DNA of 64,000 nucleotides, taken from contig NZ_BMFZ01000002.1 of the NCBI RefSeq assembly GCF_014639435.1, positions 1 to 64,000 on the forward strand. The letters run 5' to 3'. The notes beneath the pieces are model-generated. The model saw nothing but the letters and a program-made list of their open reading frames with translations, ran no database searches and was not told the origin of the DNA. The stretch is from Hafnia psychrotolerans. GTDB lineage: Bacteria; Pseudomonadota; Gammaproteobacteria; Enterobacterales; Enterobacteriaceae. The number at the start of each line of letters is the position of its first letter. The first letter of the stretch is position 1. The position numbers and the translations under genes were made by a program. Shown one piece after another: positions 40,685 to 50,940 of the stretch.

Positions 40685-41368
40685 TTACAAAATTTGTCTT
40701 ACATTGGCCAACGTACTGGTGCCGCGCACGCCGAGATCCAGCAGTGCGCCGGAGCTGTCGTTGGTGACGCCATTGACCAGCGCGTAGTTCAGCGTCGTGG
40801 CCACCATCTGCTCACCGCCATTGGTCGCGTTGACATTGAAGCTATAGCTGCCATCCGGTGCGGCAGTGCCGTCATCCTGCGTACCGTCCCAGGTATAACT
40901 ATGAACACCCGCCGTCTGAGCACCCAGGCTGATGGTTTTCACCACTTTGCCAGTCGCGTCGCTGATGGTGACGTTGGCGGTATCCACAGAACGTTCCAGC
41001 TCCAGACCGAATGGCGTGGTACTCACCTTGCCATCAGAACTGCCGACCAGAATCGCTTTGCCCTCCACCATCACGCCATGACCAATCAGCGACGTCGCCT
41101 GTACAGACTGGTTACTGTTGATCTGGCCGGAAATGCTGCCGAGTGTGGTGTTGAGTTTTTCAATACCGCTGACGGTATTAATCTGCGCCAACTGACTGGT
41201 GAGCTGGGCGTTGTCCATCGGATTAGTCGGGTCCTGATTCTTCAACTGCGCCACCAGCAGCGTCAGAAAGCTATTTGACAGATCATCTGCGGTGGAAGTG
41301 GTGGTCGACGTACCGGTGGTGGAAATGGTGTTGTCGGCGGTGTCGTTAATCGAGCTTAAAACTGACAT
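40685..41368 (-). CDS. flgD: Flagellar hook-cap protein FlgD
   Basis: A 227-residue scaffolding protein that caps the growing hook. The export and assembly segment FLTLLVAQLKNQDPTNPMDN and the Ig-like FlgD domain (YTWDGTQDDGTAAPDGSYSF) are both present. It follows flgC by 11 bases. Confidence 0.96.
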   Translation of the reverse strand: MSVLSSINDTADNTISTTGTSTTTSTADDLSNSFLTLLVAQLKNQDPTNPMDNAQLTSQLAQINTVSGIEKLNTTLGSISGQINSNQSVQATSLIGHGVMVEGKAILVGSSDGKVSTTPFGLELERSVDTANVTISDATGKVVKTISLGAQTAGVHSYTWDGTQDDGTAAPDGSYSFNVNATNGGEQMVATTLNYALVNGVTNDSSGALLDLGVRGTSTLANVRQIL

Positions 41369-41379
41369 AAGACGCTCCG

Positions 41380-41784
41380 TTATTGACCCAGTGTCAGGGT
41401 TTTCATCATCAACGATTTGGTGGTATTCAACACTTCAACGTTGGCCTGATAACTACGGGAAGCCGAGATGGTGTTGACCATTTCGCTGACCACATCCACG
41501 TTTGGCATTTCCACGTAACCTTTGGCATCGGCCATCGGGTTGCCGGGCTGATACACCAGGCGCATCGGAGCCGGGTCATCAATCACTTGTGCTACTTTCA
41601 CCCCACCCGTTTCCTGTCCCGGTGCAGCATTAACCTGAAACACCACTTGCTTCGCGCGATACGGCTTACCGTCCGGGCCGGTAACGCTATCGGCGTTGGC
41701 CATGTTACTGGCGCTGACGTTCATGCGTTGCGACTGGGCTGAGAGCGCCGATCCGGCGATATCAAAAATATTGAGCATCGACAT
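41380..41784 (-). CDS. flgC: Flagellar proximal rod protein FlgC
   Basis: A 134-residue rod subunit with the conserved [18 protein letters not shown] (residues near 26-43) and the C-terminal [20 protein letters not shown] helix. It starts 5 bases after the flgB stop, so the two are tightly linked. Confidence 0.97.
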   Translation of the reverse strand: MSMLNIFDIAGSALSAQSQRMNVSASNMANADSVTGPDGKPYRAKQVVFQVNAAPGQETGGVKVAQVIDDPAPMRLVYQPGNPMADAKGYVEMPNVDVVSEMVNTISASRSYQANVEVLNTTKSLMMKTLTLGQ

Positions 41785-41789
41785 ACGGG

Positions 41790-42200
41790 TTATCCTTGAA
41801 GTACCGACATCATGCCTTTGACCTGGCCACCAAGGACGGTCAAGTCGGTCTGATATCGCACACTGTTATCGGCGAAATTGGTTCGTTCACGATCCATATC
41901 GACCGTGTTTCCATCCATAGACGGCTGATCGGGGATGCGGTACATCAGGTCCAGATCCGGGCCCGTGCGGGTAGAAGCAGGAATATGATGCGCATTGGTC
42001 AACGCCAGTGACATTCCGCTGCCGTTGGCACGTCCGGCTTCCATCACTTTTTGTAACTGACTGGCGAAATCGATATCCCGCGCCTGAAATCCTGGGGTAT
42101 CCGCGTTAGCAATGTTCGCCGACAGTATTTCCTGCCGTTGGGCGCGCAAATTGAGCGCTTCCTGTTGGAACTGTAGTGCGGCGTTCAATTTGTCGAGCAT
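41790..42200 (-). CDS. flgB: Flagellar proximal rod protein FlgB
   Basis: A 136-residue rod subunit, the first gene of the long flgBCDEFGHIJ(KL) unit. The conserved [20 protein letters not shown] and the C-terminal [20 protein letters not shown] are present. It is divergent from flgA across about 178 bases, the expected place for FlhD4C2-dependent class II promoters in both directions; I could not define the FlhDC boxes reliably. Confidence 0.96.
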   Translation of the reverse strand: MLDKLNAALQFQQEALNLRAQRQEILSANIANADTPGFQARDIDFASQLQKVMEAGRANGSGMSLALTNAHHIPASTRTGPDLDLMYRIPDQPSMDGNTVDMDRERTNFADNSVRYQTDLTVLGGQVKGMMSVLQG

Positions 42201-42378
42201 GCGCCCTCCGCAAAATGGGAATTTGGAGCCGACAGCATAAATCTCACGGTCAACAACCTATCGCGGGAATAAGCGCAAAATGCCCCGCTATTTGTCGCAT
42301 TGGGAAATGGGGACTGCGGGTAGACTTGTCGCCAGAAGTGGAGATCCACAACCTTTGTATTAACGGGCGAGGAGCGAA

Positions 42379-43092
42379 ATGAGCAAGCTGAGGATCGGGA
42401 AATGTGGGCGGATACTGGGGCTGTGCCTTGGGTTGGTGCCTGCGCTAACGCTAGCTGCGCCGGTTCAACCGGTTGCCGTGTCATCCAATAGCGATACGAT
42501 GTTTGCCGGTCAGATTCAGCAGTTTTTCCGCCAACAATATGCCAGCAGCACAATGCAGGTGAAGACCATTGTCACCACCCCGGCGGCCCGCCAGCCACAA
42601 TGTCTGTCGCCGCAGTTTTCGCTATCACCGAATGCCCGCAGCTGGGGTAATGTGTCCGTTGCCGTTAACTGCAACGGACATAAAAGCTATGTGCAAGCAA
42701 AAGTACAGGTCAGCGGCACCTATTGGGTCGCCGCAAGGAATGTCTCCTCCGGTGCCCATCTTAGTGTGGCCGATATGCGACAAAAAAGTGGAAGGCTGGA
42801 TTTATTGCCGCCACGGGCTATCCTTGATAACCAGCAGGCGCTGAACGCAGTTGCGCTGCGCAATATCAATATTGGACAGCCGCTCACATTATCAATGTTA
42901 CGACGTCCGTGGATGGTGCGCGCCGGGCAGCAGGTTCAGGTGCAAGCAACAGGCAGTGGTTTCAATGTATCAAGTGCCGGTAAAGCCATGAACAATGCCG
43001 CTGCCGCTGAAACCGTCCGGGTCAGAATGCCGTCCGGTCAAATCGTTAACGGTACGGTCAGTGCAGATGGCACGGTGAGCATCGCAATTTAA
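42379..43092 (+). CDS. flgA: P-ring assembly chaperone FlgA
   Basis: A 237-residue periplasmic protein with a signal peptide (ILGLCLGLVPALTLA|A) that assists FlgI in forming the P ring. The C-terminal SAF domain is visible (VRAGQQVQVQATGSGFNVSS, then GQIVNGTVSADGTVSI). GGAG lies before the ATG. First gene of flgAMN, divergent from flgB. Confidence 0.93.
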   Translation: MSKLRIGKCGRILGLCLGLVPALTLAAPVQPVAVSSNSDTMFAGQIQQFFRQQYASSTMQVKTIVTTPAARQPQCLSPQFSLSPNARSWGNVSVAVNCNGHKSYVQAKVQVSGTYWVAARNVSSGAHLSVADMRQKSGRLDLLPPRAILDNQQALNAVALRNINIGQPLTLSMLRRPWMVRAGQQVQVQATGSGFNVSSAGKAMNNAAAAETVRVRMPSGQIVNGTVSADGTVSIAI

Positions 43093-43143
43093 ACCCGATG
43101 TCATGTGCATCCCAATAGCACTCACCACCATCGCAATAAAGAC

Positions 43144-43170
43144 TAAAGTTTTTCTGTAAAATGACGATAA
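43144..43170 (+). promoter_or_regulatory. Sigma-28 (FliA) promoter for flgM
   Basis: TAAAGTTT, 11 bases, GACGATAA: fifteen of the sixteen consensus positions match (TAAAGTTT-N11-GCCGATAA). It lies 88 bases before the flgM ATG, matching the known class III promoter that boosts FlgM and FlgN after hook completion. Confidence 0.92.
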
Positions 43171-43257
43171 CTTTGTATCAGCGGCTTATCCAGCGGCATT
43201 TTTCGTATGACTAAGCGGGTTATCAGTCAACAGATCCGTCCTATTGGGAGAAATACT

Positions 43258-43557
43258 ATGAGTATCGAACGTACACAGGCGTCACAGGCTATCAGCCCGA
43301 TCAAACAGCGTGACCCTTCAGACGTTGCCGCCCCAGCGGCTAAAAAAGAGAGTCATGTTGCAACTCCGGCCAGCGGTACTGCGGTGACGTTGAGTGACGC
43401 GCAAGCGACGCTGACGAAGTCTAGCTCACAAGATATTAATACTGCCCGTGTGGACGAAGTGAAACAGGCTATCCGCGACGGCAAACTGACGATGGATACC
43501 GGCAAAATCGCCGATGCGTTATTGCAAGACACCCAGGACTATCTGAAAAACATCTAG
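43258..43557 (+). CDS. flgM: Anti-sigma-28 factor FlgM
   Basis: A 99-residue, mostly unstructured protein that holds FliA inactive until it is exported through the finished hook. The opening MSIERTQASQAISPI and the sigma-binding C-terminal half (VDEVKQAIRDGKLTMDTGKI) are typical. The ATG at 43258 has GGGAG upstream. It is transcribed from flgA and from its own sigma-28 promoter. Confidence 0.95.
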   Translation: MSIERTQASQAISPIKQRDPSDVAAPAAKKESHVATPASGTAVTLSDAQATLTKSSSQDINTARVDEVKQAIRDGKLTMDTGKIADALLQDTQDYLKNI

Positions 43558-43612
43558 TACGAAGGTGCTGGTGTTGGAAGATACTTAATTTATTGAAAGG
43601 TCATGAAGCCCG

Positions 43613-44065
43613 ATGAAGACTTTTATCAAGACCATGAATATGTTGGTTGAAACGTTGCAAGCCTTAGATTTGATTATCAATCATGAGCAGATTCTATTAT
43701 GTTCTGGGCGTGTCAACGGGGTGGCCTTGCAGCACATCACTGAGCAGAAAAGTTCATTGCTGACCACCGTCGATTATCTTGATAAACAGCGTCGTGAACA
43801 TGACGTCAGGCTGAAGCAAGCGGCTCCCTACTTAGATCTGCAAAGCATCCATCGGTCAGAAATTGCCGACATGTGGAAAATTGTGGTGCAATTGAGTGAA
43901 AAGCTCAGTCATGTTAACCGCCACAACGGCATGCTGCTCGAAAAACAGATCGACTACAACACCCAGGCGATGACGATCCTCAATGCCAGCCAGACGCAAA
44001 AATTGTACGGCCCTAATGGACAGACGTCGGTCAGTGGGCAATCCATACGTAAGATCTCAGTCTGA
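43613..44065 (+). CDS. flgN: FlgK/FlgL export chaperone FlgN
   Basis: A 150-residue cytoplasmic chaperone that delivers FlgK and FlgL to the export gate. The helical segment GVALQHITEQKSSLLTTVDY and the C-terminal LYGPNGQTSVSGQ, close to Salmonella FlgN, identify it. The ATG at 43613 keeps the N-terminal length expected from Salmonella, although its ribosome site is weak and two ATGs lie shortly downstream. It converges on flhE with a 22-base gap. Confidence 0.92.
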   Translation: MKTFIKTMNMLVETLQALDLIINHEQILLCSGRVNGVALQHITEQKSSLLTTVDYLDKQRREHDVRLKQAAPYLDLQSIHRSEIADMWKIVVQLSEKLSHVNRHNGMLLEKQIDYNTQAMTILNASQTQKLYGPNGQTSVSGQSIRKISV

Positions 44066-44087
44066 TCCCTCCGCACTCGGTTGCTAT

Positions 44088-44507
44088 TCAACGATAATTC
44101 ACCATTACCTGCTGGCTGACGATGCGCAACGGCGGGTTCAATCTTCCTTTACCTTCGACATAGAATACCAACCGGAAAGGGGCTTGTGCTGACTGGCCGT
44201 AAAACGCGCGGGTACTGCCACTTGCGGCATCCAACTGAGCGCAGCGGTTATTGGTATTGCACAATCTGACCTGTAAACCCGCGGGTTGCGGGCCGAACAA
44301 ACGGTAGTTCCAGCTAACCGATTCAATTGTCGCCGACGGTGTTTGCATGACGGGGGAGCCGGAGGACGGGTTAAGCGCCGGTGCGGAATGCATCACGCCT
44401 CTGTTTTGCAAGGTCACGCCCTGCCCACTGTCCGACCAAGAGCCGGAAGCCGCAAAGACCGAGGTTGAACAACAGCCTATCAATAATCCTGCACAAACCT
44501 TGTTCAT
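44088..44507 (-). CDS. flhE: Flagellar accessory periplasmic protein FlhE
   Basis: A 139-residue protein with a signal peptide cleaved at VFA|A. The mature start ASGSWSDSGQGVTLQNRGVM and the pattern LQVRLCNTNNRC (two cysteines) match FlhE. In Salmonella FlhE limits proton leakage through the export gate and affects swarming. It begins 2 bases after the flhA stop and is the last gene of flhBAE. Confidence 0.92.
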   Translation of the reverse strand: MNKVCAGLLIGCCSTSVFAASGSWSDSGQGVTLQNRGVMHSAPALNPSSGSPVMQTPSATIESVSWNYRLFGPQPAGLQVRLCNTNNRCAQLDAASGSTRAFYGQSAQAPFRLVFYVEGKGRLNPPLRIVSQQVMVNYR

Positions 44508-44509
44508 GC

Positions 44510-46588
44510 TTATTCGCCTCCGATTGTCGCGGTCATGCGAATCTGACGTGTGTCGCTCATTTCCAGATTCGACATCACCGCAATCTGCGGCAGTGAGCGG
44601 CGCAGGAAACGTGAGAGCAACGCACGTAATGCGTGATTAACCAGCAGAACCGGTGGCGCACCGTTCATCTCCTGGCGCTGTAATGCGGTCTGAGCCTGGG
44701 TCAACAGACGCTCCGCCAGCCCGGGTTCCAGTCCACCGCCACCTTGTAATGCCTGTAATAGCAGGCGCTCAAGCGCGGTATCCAACCCGATGACCTGCAC
44801 TTCCCCGGTGCCAGGGAACCACTGTTGAGTGATGGCTCGGCCAAGCGCCACGCGCACCACGGAAGTCAGTTCGTTCGGGTCACTCTGATTTGGCGCATGT
44901 TCTGCCAGGGTTTCGATGATCGTGCGCATGTCGCGAATCGAGATCTTTTCAGCAAGCAGATTCTGCAACACTTTATGCAGAATAGTCAGCGTCACCACGC
45001 CAGGCACGAAGTCTTCGGTCAGCTTCGGCAGCTCTTTGGAGACGCGGTCAAGCAGCTCTTGCGTCTCCTGACGCCCGAACAACTCTTGGGCATGTAAGCT
45101 TATTAGATGGTTAAGATGGGTAGCAACCACGGTACTGGCTTCAACCACGGTAAAGCCCTGAATTTGAGCCTGTTCCCGTAATGCCGGTTCAATCCACACG
45201 GCGGCCAGACCGAAGGCCGGATCTTGAGTGATATCGCCTGGCAATTCGCCTATTGCGTTGCCAGGGTTAATCGCCATCCAGCGGCCCGGATGCGCTTCAC
45301 CTGCACCGATTTCCACGCCCTTCATCATAATACGGTAGCCGGCTGGCGGCAGTTCAAGGTTGTCACGAATATGGATCACCGGCGGTAGATAGCCCATCTC
45401 CTGCGCGAATTTTTTACGAATACTGCGGATACGCCCCAGCAGTTCGCCATTCTGTGCATAATCCACCATCGGGATCAGACGGTATCCGACTTCCATGCCC
45501 AGTGAGTCTTCCAACTGCACATCTGACCAACTGGCCTCGACCAGCTGTTTATTGTCGGTATCGATCGGAGCCGCCACTTGGGCCACGGCCGGTTTTTGTT
45601 GCTGACCACGAGTCCACCATGCCAGTCCTAGCAGACCACCGGTGAACAAGAGGAACACGAAATTTGGCATGCCAGGCACCATGCCGAGCAGACCCAGCAC
45701 GCACGCACTCAACATCATCACGCGCGGATTACGAAACAGCTGGGTAACCATCTGCTCGCCAACGTCTTCATTGGTACCGACGCGGGTAACAATAACACCC
45801 GCTGCGGTGGAGATAACCAGCGCTGGGATCTGCGCGACCAGGCCATCACCGATGGTCAACAGGGTATAACTCTCTGCGGCGTGGCCGACACTCATATTGT
45901 GTTGGAGTACGCCGACCAGCAAACCGCCGACGACGTTGATGATCATGATCATCAAGCCTGCAATGGCGTCACCGCGCACAAATTTACTGGCACCATCCAT
46001 CGAACCGTAAAAGTCAGCTTCCTGGGTCACTTCAGAACGGCGTTGCTTCGCGTCTTCTTCGCCAATCAGCCCGGCGTTAAGATCCGCGTCGATTGCCATT
46101 TGTTTACCTGGCATCCCGTCGAGGACAAAACGCGCGCCCACTTCAGCAATACGACCGGCACCCTTGGTGATAACCATGAAATTGATCAGCACCAGTATGA
46201 TAAACACCACAATACCGATGGCGAAATTGCCGCCAACCAGGAAGTGGCCAAAGGCTTCAACCACTCGCCCGGCAGCCGCTGAACCGGTATGGCCTTCCAT
46301 CAGAATGATACGGGTCGAGGCAACGTTGAGTGACAGGCGCAACAAGGTGGAGAAGAGCAGAATCGTCGGAAACGCGGCAAATTCAAGGGTACGCTGAGTG
46401 AACATCGCCACCAACAACACCATAATCGACAGCGCAATGTTGAAGGTAAACAGCAGGTCGAGGAGAAACGGCGGTAACGGCAGCACCATCATCGACAAGA
46501 TGATCAGAATCAGGATCGGCCCCGCCAGCACCTGCCACTGTGTGTCTTTAAAACTTGGTAAGCGCAACAGCGCAGCCAGATTACCCAT
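44510..46588 (-). CDS. flhA: Flagellar export gate protein FlhA
   Basis: A 692-residue core of the flagellar type III export gate. The N-terminal half has about eight membrane helices, with the conserved FHIPEP loop region (VLDGMPGKQMAIDADLNAGL). The cytoplasmic half from about residue 330 forms the nonameric ring that docks chaperone-substrate complexes. Its start overlaps the flhB end by 8 bases. Confidence 0.97.
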   Translation of the reverse strand: MGNLAALLRLPSFKDTQWQVLAGPILILIILSMMVLPLPPFLLDLLFTFNIALSIMVLLVAMFTQRTLEFAAFPTILLFSTLLRLSLNVASTRIILMEGHTGSAAAGRVVEAFGHFLVGGNFAIGIVVFIILVLINFMVITKGAGRIAEVGARFVLDGMPGKQMAIDADLNAGLIGEEDAKQRRSEVTQEADFYGSMDGASKFVRGDAIAGLMIMIINVVGGLLVGVLQHNMSVGHAAESYTLLTIGDGLVAQIPALVISTAAGVIVTRVGTNEDVGEQMVTQLFRNPRVMMLSACVLGLLGMVPGMPNFVFLLFTGGLLGLAWWTRGQQQKPAVAQVAAPIDTDNKQLVEASWSDVQLEDSLGMEVGYRLIPMVDYAQNGELLGRIRSIRKKFAQEMGYLPPVIHIRDNLELPPAGYRIMMKGVEIGAGEAHPGRWMAINPGNAIGELPGDITQDPAFGLAAVWIEPALREQAQIQGFTVVEASTVVATHLNHLISLHAQELFGRQETQELLDRVSKELPKLTEDFVPGVVTLTILHKVLQNLLAEKISIRDMRTIIETLAEHAPNQSDPNELTSVVRVALGRAITQQWFPGTGEVQVIGLDTALERLLLQALQGGGGLEPGLAERLLTQAQTALQRQEMNGAPPVLLVNHALRALLSRFLRRSLPQIAVMSNLEMSDTRQIRMTATIGGE

Positions 46589-47732
46589 TTATTTCTATCT
46601 CTCCAGCAAAGTCCAGTGCTTCAGGCACGGGTAAATGTTCAGGTTTCTTCGGAGCCAATCCGCCTTCACGCTTCCAGCGCTTCAACTGATAAACCCACGC
46701 CAACACTTCTGCCACCGCGGCATAAAGCGCAGTGGGGATCTGTTGGCCAATGTCACTATGACGATAAAGCGCACGAGCCAGAGGCGGGGCCTCCAGCATC
46801 GGAATTTTGTGTTCTGCACCCAGTGCTTTAATGCGCAGGGCAACCTCTCCCGCCCCTTTTGCCAGTACTTTGGGTGCACTCATTTTATTTTCGCTGTACT
46901 GCAGCGCTACCGCATAGTGGGTCGGGTTAGTAACAATAACGTCTGCTTTTGGTACATCGGCCATCATGCGGCGTCTGGCCATAGCGCGTTGTTGCTGACG
47001 GATGCGCCCTTTAACATGCGGATCCCCCTCCTGACTTTTGAATTCGTCGCGGATATCCTGCTTACTCATGCGCAGTTTCTTAATGTGCGTCCAGATCTGC
47101 CAGAAGACATCGAAGGCGACCATCGGCGTCAACCCCAGCACAATCATCATCCCGCAAAATGCAATCATGCTCAGTGCTTCGCCCAGCGCCGGAATAGTCG
47201 GCTGGGCGATCAGCCGCATCATTTCAGGCCAGTGATGCCATAGATATAAACTGCATATCCAGCCGACAATGGTGGCCTTCAGAATGGCTTTCAACAATTC
47301 GGCCAGTACCTGTCCGGAGAACATCCGCTTGAGCCCGGCAATGGGGTCCATGCGACTGAATTTCGGCGCGAAGGATTTACCGCTGAAGTTCAGCCCGCCT
47401 AGCAGTAAAGGCGCCGCCAGCGCGACCAGGATCAACCCGCCGACCACCGGAAGTAACGCCCACACAGCGCGCTCCAATAGCGCGGCGATTTGTTGCAACA
47501 TTTGGCGGTCATTATTGATGATGTCGTGGTCGAAGTTTAACCCTTGGGCAATCATCGCTGCCAACTGGCGGGACATCGATTCACCGGACATCCACAGCAA
47601 CGACAAACCCGCGCCCAGCATCAGCATAGACGTCAGTTCGCGCGAACGCGGAATCTGCCCCTCTTCTCGTGCTTTTTCAAGCTTATGGGATGTGGGGGCT
47701 TCGCTTTTTTCGACATCGCTTTCTTCAGCCAC
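46581..47732 (-). CDS. flhB: Flagellar export switch protein FlhB
   Basis: A 383-residue inner-membrane protein that switches export from hook to filament substrates. Four helices are followed by a cytoplasmic domain with the self-cleaving NPTH motif at residues 269-272. The start is a GTG at 47732 (AEESDVEKSEAPTSHKLEKA follows, as in other FlhB proteins), with AGGA upstream. First gene of flhBAE, 128 bases beyond a terminator that closes the che operon. Confidence 0.96.
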   Translation of the reverse strand: MAEESDVEKSEAPTSHKLEKAREEGQIPRSRELTSMLMLGAGLSLLWMSGESMSRQLAAMIAQGLNFDHDIINNDRQMLQQIAALLERAVWALLPVVGGLILVALAAPLLLGGLNFSGKSFAPKFSRMDPIAGLKRMFSGQVLAELLKAILKATIVGWICSLYLWHHWPEMMRLIAQPTIPALGEALSMIAFCGMMIVLGLTPMVAFDVFWQIWTHIKKLRMSKQDIRDEFKSQEGDPHVKGRIRQQQRAMARRRMMADVPKADVIVTNPTHYAVALQYSENKMSAPKVLAKGAGEVALRIKALGAEHKIPMLEAPPLARALYRHSDIGQQIPTALYAAVAEVLAWVYQLKRWKREGGLAPKKPEHLPVPEALDFAGEIEING

Positions 47733-47860
47733 CGGCGGGTTCCTGTCTGCTCTGCGGGCATAATTTCACGCATAGCATGACAAAGCTGGTGAAGAGTCAT
47801 GGATGGAACAAAGGGGATAAATGGGGGTTATTCATGTGATGAGGGAATGGTGGGTAAACC

Positions 47861-47899
47861 ACTTTCTCCGTTTACCCAAAGTGGGCAAACGGAGAAAGT
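47861..47899 (-). terminator. Terminator after cheZ
   Basis: A long hairpin: ACTTTCTCCGTTT pairs with AAACGGAGAAAGT (13 bp), then after one mismatch CCCA pairs with TGGG around the loop AAG. It begins 13 bases past the cheZ stop. No strong T-run follows on the minus strand, but the stem is very stable. Confidence 0.75.
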
Positions 47900-47911
47900 A
47901 AGCAAAATGGA

Positions 47912-48571
47912 CTAAAAACCCAATGAATCCAATAAATCATCAACCTGTTCTTGTGAAGCGACGACGCCTACCCCTTCAGCCTTAAGCTGCGGACCATTGA
48001 GCAAACCGTCATTTTCACCCTTGCTCTTGGTTTTCTGTTCAGGAATATTTTCCATCAGTACCATAAGCAGTTGGTTTTCAATCTCCTGCACTACGGTCAT
48101 CATGCGTTTGATGACTTGGCCGGTCAGATCCTGGAAATCCTGCGCCATCATGATTTCAAGCAACTGTGCGTTAGTGAAGCTGGTATGTTCCGGCACTTCT
48201 TTCAGATAACTACGGGTATCAGACACCAGTTCGCGGGCGTCCGACAGTTCAATCGGGTTTTCGAACCATTGATCCCAACGCGCATCGAGCTTTTTGGCGC
48301 CCGATTCCAGTGTGTTCTGGCGCGGCTGGGCGGCTTCAACACAGTTCAGGGCACGTTCAGCCGCCTGAGCGGTCATGGTGACGACATAGTCCAGACGATC
48401 TCGGGCATCAGGAATCGCTTCCGCCGCCTGCGCGATAGCCTGATCCAACCCCAACTCGCGCATACTGTCGCGCAACATGCGCGTCAGTTGCCCAATGCGA
48501 GCAATAATATCGCCAGCGGTTGCCGCATCATTTGCGGGCATCGTGATTCCTGCAGGATTTTCGTTATTCAT
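47912..48571 (-). CDS. cheZ: CheY-P phosphatase CheZ
   Basis: A 219-residue dimeric phosphatase that removes the phosphate from CheY-P to end tumbling. The catalytic segment [19 protein letters not shown] contains the key Asp and Gln. The C-terminal tail [16 protein letters not shown] is the CheY-binding peptide. It follows cheY by 8 bases and is last in the operon. Confidence 0.96.
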   Translation of the reverse strand: MNNENPAGITMPANDAATAGDIIARIGQLTRMLRDSMRELGLDQAIAQAAEAIPDARDRLDYVVTMTAQAAERALNCVEAAQPRQNTLESGAKKLDARWDQWFENPIELSDARELVSDTRSYLKEVPEHTSFTNAQLLEIMMAQDFQDLTGQVIKRMMTVVQEIENQLLMVLMENIPEQKTKSKGENDGLLNGPQLKAEGVGVVASQEQVDDLLDSLGF

Positions 48572-48579
48572 CTCTACTC

Positions 48580-48969
48580 CTACATGCCTAATTTTTCGAA
48601 AATTTTGCCGAGTTTCTCTTCCAGAGTTGCAGCAGTAAATGGCTTCACAACATAGCCGCTGGCCCCGGCCTGCGCTGCCGCCACGATATTCTCCTTCTTC
48701 GCTTCAGCGGTCACCATCAGCACAGGCAATTTAGCCAGCGTCGCGTCGCCACGAATCGTTTTCAGCAGGTCAAGACCGTCCATGTTGGGCATGTTCCAGT
48801 CAGATACCACGAAGTCAAACGCACCGGCACGCAGTTTGTTCAGCGCGTCAACGCCATCTTCTGCTTCTTCCACATTTTGAAAACCCAGCTCTTTAAGCAG
48901 GTTACGCACGATGCGACGCATGGTAGAAAAGTCATCTACAACTAAAAAACGCAGGTTTGGATCGGCCAT
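48580..48969 (-). CDS. cheY: Chemotaxis response regulator CheY
   Basis: A 129-residue single-domain response regulator. The acidic pocket Asp12-Asp13, the phosphorylation site Asp57 (FVVSDWNMP), the switch Thr in MVTAEA and Lys109 (GYVVKPF) are all in place. CheY-P binds the flagellar switch protein FliM and causes clockwise rotation. It lies 49 bases after cheB. Confidence 0.98.
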   Translation of the reverse strand: MADPNLRFLVVDDFSTMRRIVRNLLKELGFQNVEEAEDGVDALNKLRAGAFDFVVSDWNMPNMDGLDLLKTIRGDATLAKLPVLMVTAEAKKENIVAAAQAGASGYVVKPFTAATLEEKLGKIFEKLGM

Positions 48970-49018
48970 TTTTTTGCTCCTAAAATTCTGTTTCGTTCAG
49001 CCCTATACGGTCTGAAAA

Positions 49019-50068
49019 TTAAATACGTAACGCCTGTCCGGCTGATATTTGTGCCAGCATGCGCTGGCTGACTTGGCTGAGATCCACCACTTCATTGACC
49101 CCACCAGCGGCAATTGCCTCACGTGGCATCCCAAAAACCACGCAACTGGCTTCGTTCTGCGCCAGGGTGTAAGCCCCTGCACTATGCATCTCCAGCATGC
49201 CGGCTGCGCCGTCATTGCCCATACCCGTCAGGATCACCCCGACGGCATTGCGTCCGGCGAACTTCGCCACCGAACGGAATAACACGTCAACCGACGGACG
49301 ATGGCGATTGACCGCCGGACCGTCGTTCAACTTAACCTGATAATTAGCACCGCTGCGGGCCAGCTCCATATGCCGGTCACCCGGCGCAATATACGCATGA
49401 CCCGGTAATACACGCTCACCGTCTTCGGCTTCTTTCACGGTGATCTGACACAGTTTGTTCAGACGCTCAGCAAAAGAACGGGTAAACCCCGGTGGCATAT
49501 GCTGGGTGATCATCAGTGCCGGGCAGGTCGGTGGCAGCGGCTGCAGCACGTGGCGAATGGCCTCTGTACCGCCGGTCGACGAGCCAATCGCGATGAGCTT
49601 CTCACTGCTGAGCAACGGCGCACAGCTGAGCATGCGAGGCTGATCCAGATTGACACTCTTGTTCAGCCGCGCTTTCGATGCCGTGCGGATTTTGTCAGCA
49701 ATCAGTTCGCTGTAAGCCAACATGCCTTCACGAATGCCCAATTGCGGTTTGGTGACAAAATCAATGGCTCCCAGCTCCAGCGCCCGCAGCGTGATCTCAG
49801 ACCCCTTGCCGGTCAGTGATGACACCATCACGACAGGCATCGGGCGCAATCGCATCAGTTTTTCAAGGAAATCCAAACCATCCATGCGCGGCATTTCGAC
49901 ATCCAGCGTGAGAACCTGCGGGTTGAATTTCTTGATCAAATCGCGGGCCACCAGCGGATCCGGTGCCGTAGCGACCATTTCCATATCGGGATGACTGTTA
50001 ATAATCTCTGTCATCAACTGGCGCATTAGCGCCGAGTCATCGACACTCAATACTCTGATTTTATTCAT
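49019..50068 (-). CDS. cheB: Receptor methylesterase CheB
   Basis: A 349-residue enzyme with an N-terminal receiver (Asp10, Asp11, phosphorylated Asp56 in LTLDVEMP) and a C-terminal methylesterase whose triad begins with Ser164 (IGSSTGGT) and His190 (TQHMPP), with a late Asp in [10 protein letters not shown]. It removes methyl groups from receptor glutamates during adaptation. Its ATG overlaps the cheR stop by one base. Confidence 0.97.
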   Translation of the reverse strand: MNKIRVLSVDDSALMRQLMTEIINSHPDMEMVATAPDPLVARDLIKKFNPQVLTLDVEMPRMDGLDFLEKLMRLRPMPVVMVSSLTGKGSEITLRALELGAIDFVTKPQLGIREGMLAYSELIADKIRTASKARLNKSVNLDQPRMLSCAPLLSSEKLIAIGSSTGGTEAIRHVLQPLPPTCPALMITQHMPPGFTRSFAERLNKLCQITVKEAEDGERVLPGHAYIAPGDRHMELARSGANYQVKLNDGPAVNRHRPSVDVLFRSVAKFAGRNAVGVILTGMGNDGAAGMLEMHSAGAYTLAQNEASCVVFGMPREAIAAGGVNEVVDLSQVSQRMLAQISAGQALRI

Positions 50069-50940
50069 TACCTCTCCTTGGCGAGGCCGTAAACTGTCTG
50101 GCCACGCAAATAAAACTCCCGGCTTATCTGGCTAAAGTTTTCGGAATGTCCCGCAAACATGAGGCCGCCAGGTTTAAGTAACGGGACAAATCGGCGTAAA
50201 ATTGCTTCCTGCGTTTCTTTATCAAAATAGATCATTACGTTACGGCAAAAAATAGCATCAAAAGGTCCGTTAAGCTGCCACTGACTCGCCAGCAGATTGA
50301 GCTGCTGAAAAGCGACCATTTGCGCCAGTTCCGGACGAACACGCACCAGACCACTGTGTGGCCCCGTACCTTTGAAGAAGAATTTCTGCATCTGTTGCGC
50401 GCTCAGCGTGCGCAACTCTTCCTGTCGGTATACCCCGGCGATCGCCTTTTCCAGTACCTGCGTATCGATGTCGCTGGCCTGAATCTTGCACGTAGACATG
50501 CGCGGCCCAAGGGCTTCGCTCAGCGTCATCGCGATGGAGTAGGGCTCTTCCCCGGTAGAGGCCGCCGTGCTCCATACGCTATAGTTATTCGGTCGTGAAC
50601 GGGCATGTTCGGCCAGGATCGGAAAGTGATGTGCCTCGCGAAAAAAGGCCGTCAGATTGGTGGTCAGCGAATTAATAAACGCCTGCCATTCCGCACTGTT
50701 GATATCGCTTTCTAGCATGGCCAGATACTGACCGAAGTCATTAATTCCTAATAGTCGTAAACGACGCACCAGGCGGTTATAAACCATTTCTCTTTTGTGG
50801 ACGGCCAACACGATACCGGCGCGCTGATAAATCAGTTCACTGATGCGGCGGAAATGAGCATCCGACAGCGGTAAACGTTGGGCCATCTGCGCCATAATCG
50901 ACGCGTTGTCCAGAACCTGATTTGTATTAGGATTAGGCAT
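50068..50940 (-). CDS. cheR: Receptor methyltransferase CheR
   Basis: A 290-residue SAM-dependent methyltransferase that methylates receptor glutamates. The SAM pocket is seen in [18 protein letters not shown] and later [14 protein letters not shown]; the helical N-terminal domain precedes it. The ATG at 50940 overlaps the TGA of the second receptor gene (TGATG), indicating coupled translation. Its beta-subdomain is expected to dock on the C-terminal pentapeptides of both receptors here. Confidence 0.96.
   Translation of the reverse strand: MPNPNTNQVLDNASIMAQMAQRLPLSDAHFRRISELIYQRAGIVLAVHKREMVYNRLVRRLRLLGINDFGQYLAMLESDINSAEWQAFINSLTTNLTAFFREAHHFPILAEHARSRPNNYSVWSTAASTGEEPYSIAMTLSEALGPRMSTCKIQASDIDTQVLEKAIAGVYRQEELRTLSAQQMQKFFFKGTGPHSGLVRVRPELAQMVAFQQLNLLASQWQLNGPFDAIFCRNVMIYFDKETQEAILRRFVPLLKPGGLMFAGHSENFSQISREFYLRGQTVYGLAKER

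Noticed and set aside
46635-47243. 202-codon plus-strand frame opposite flhB
   Set aside because: flhB is unambiguous, with its NPTH cleavage motif; the opposite frame is an antisense shadow.
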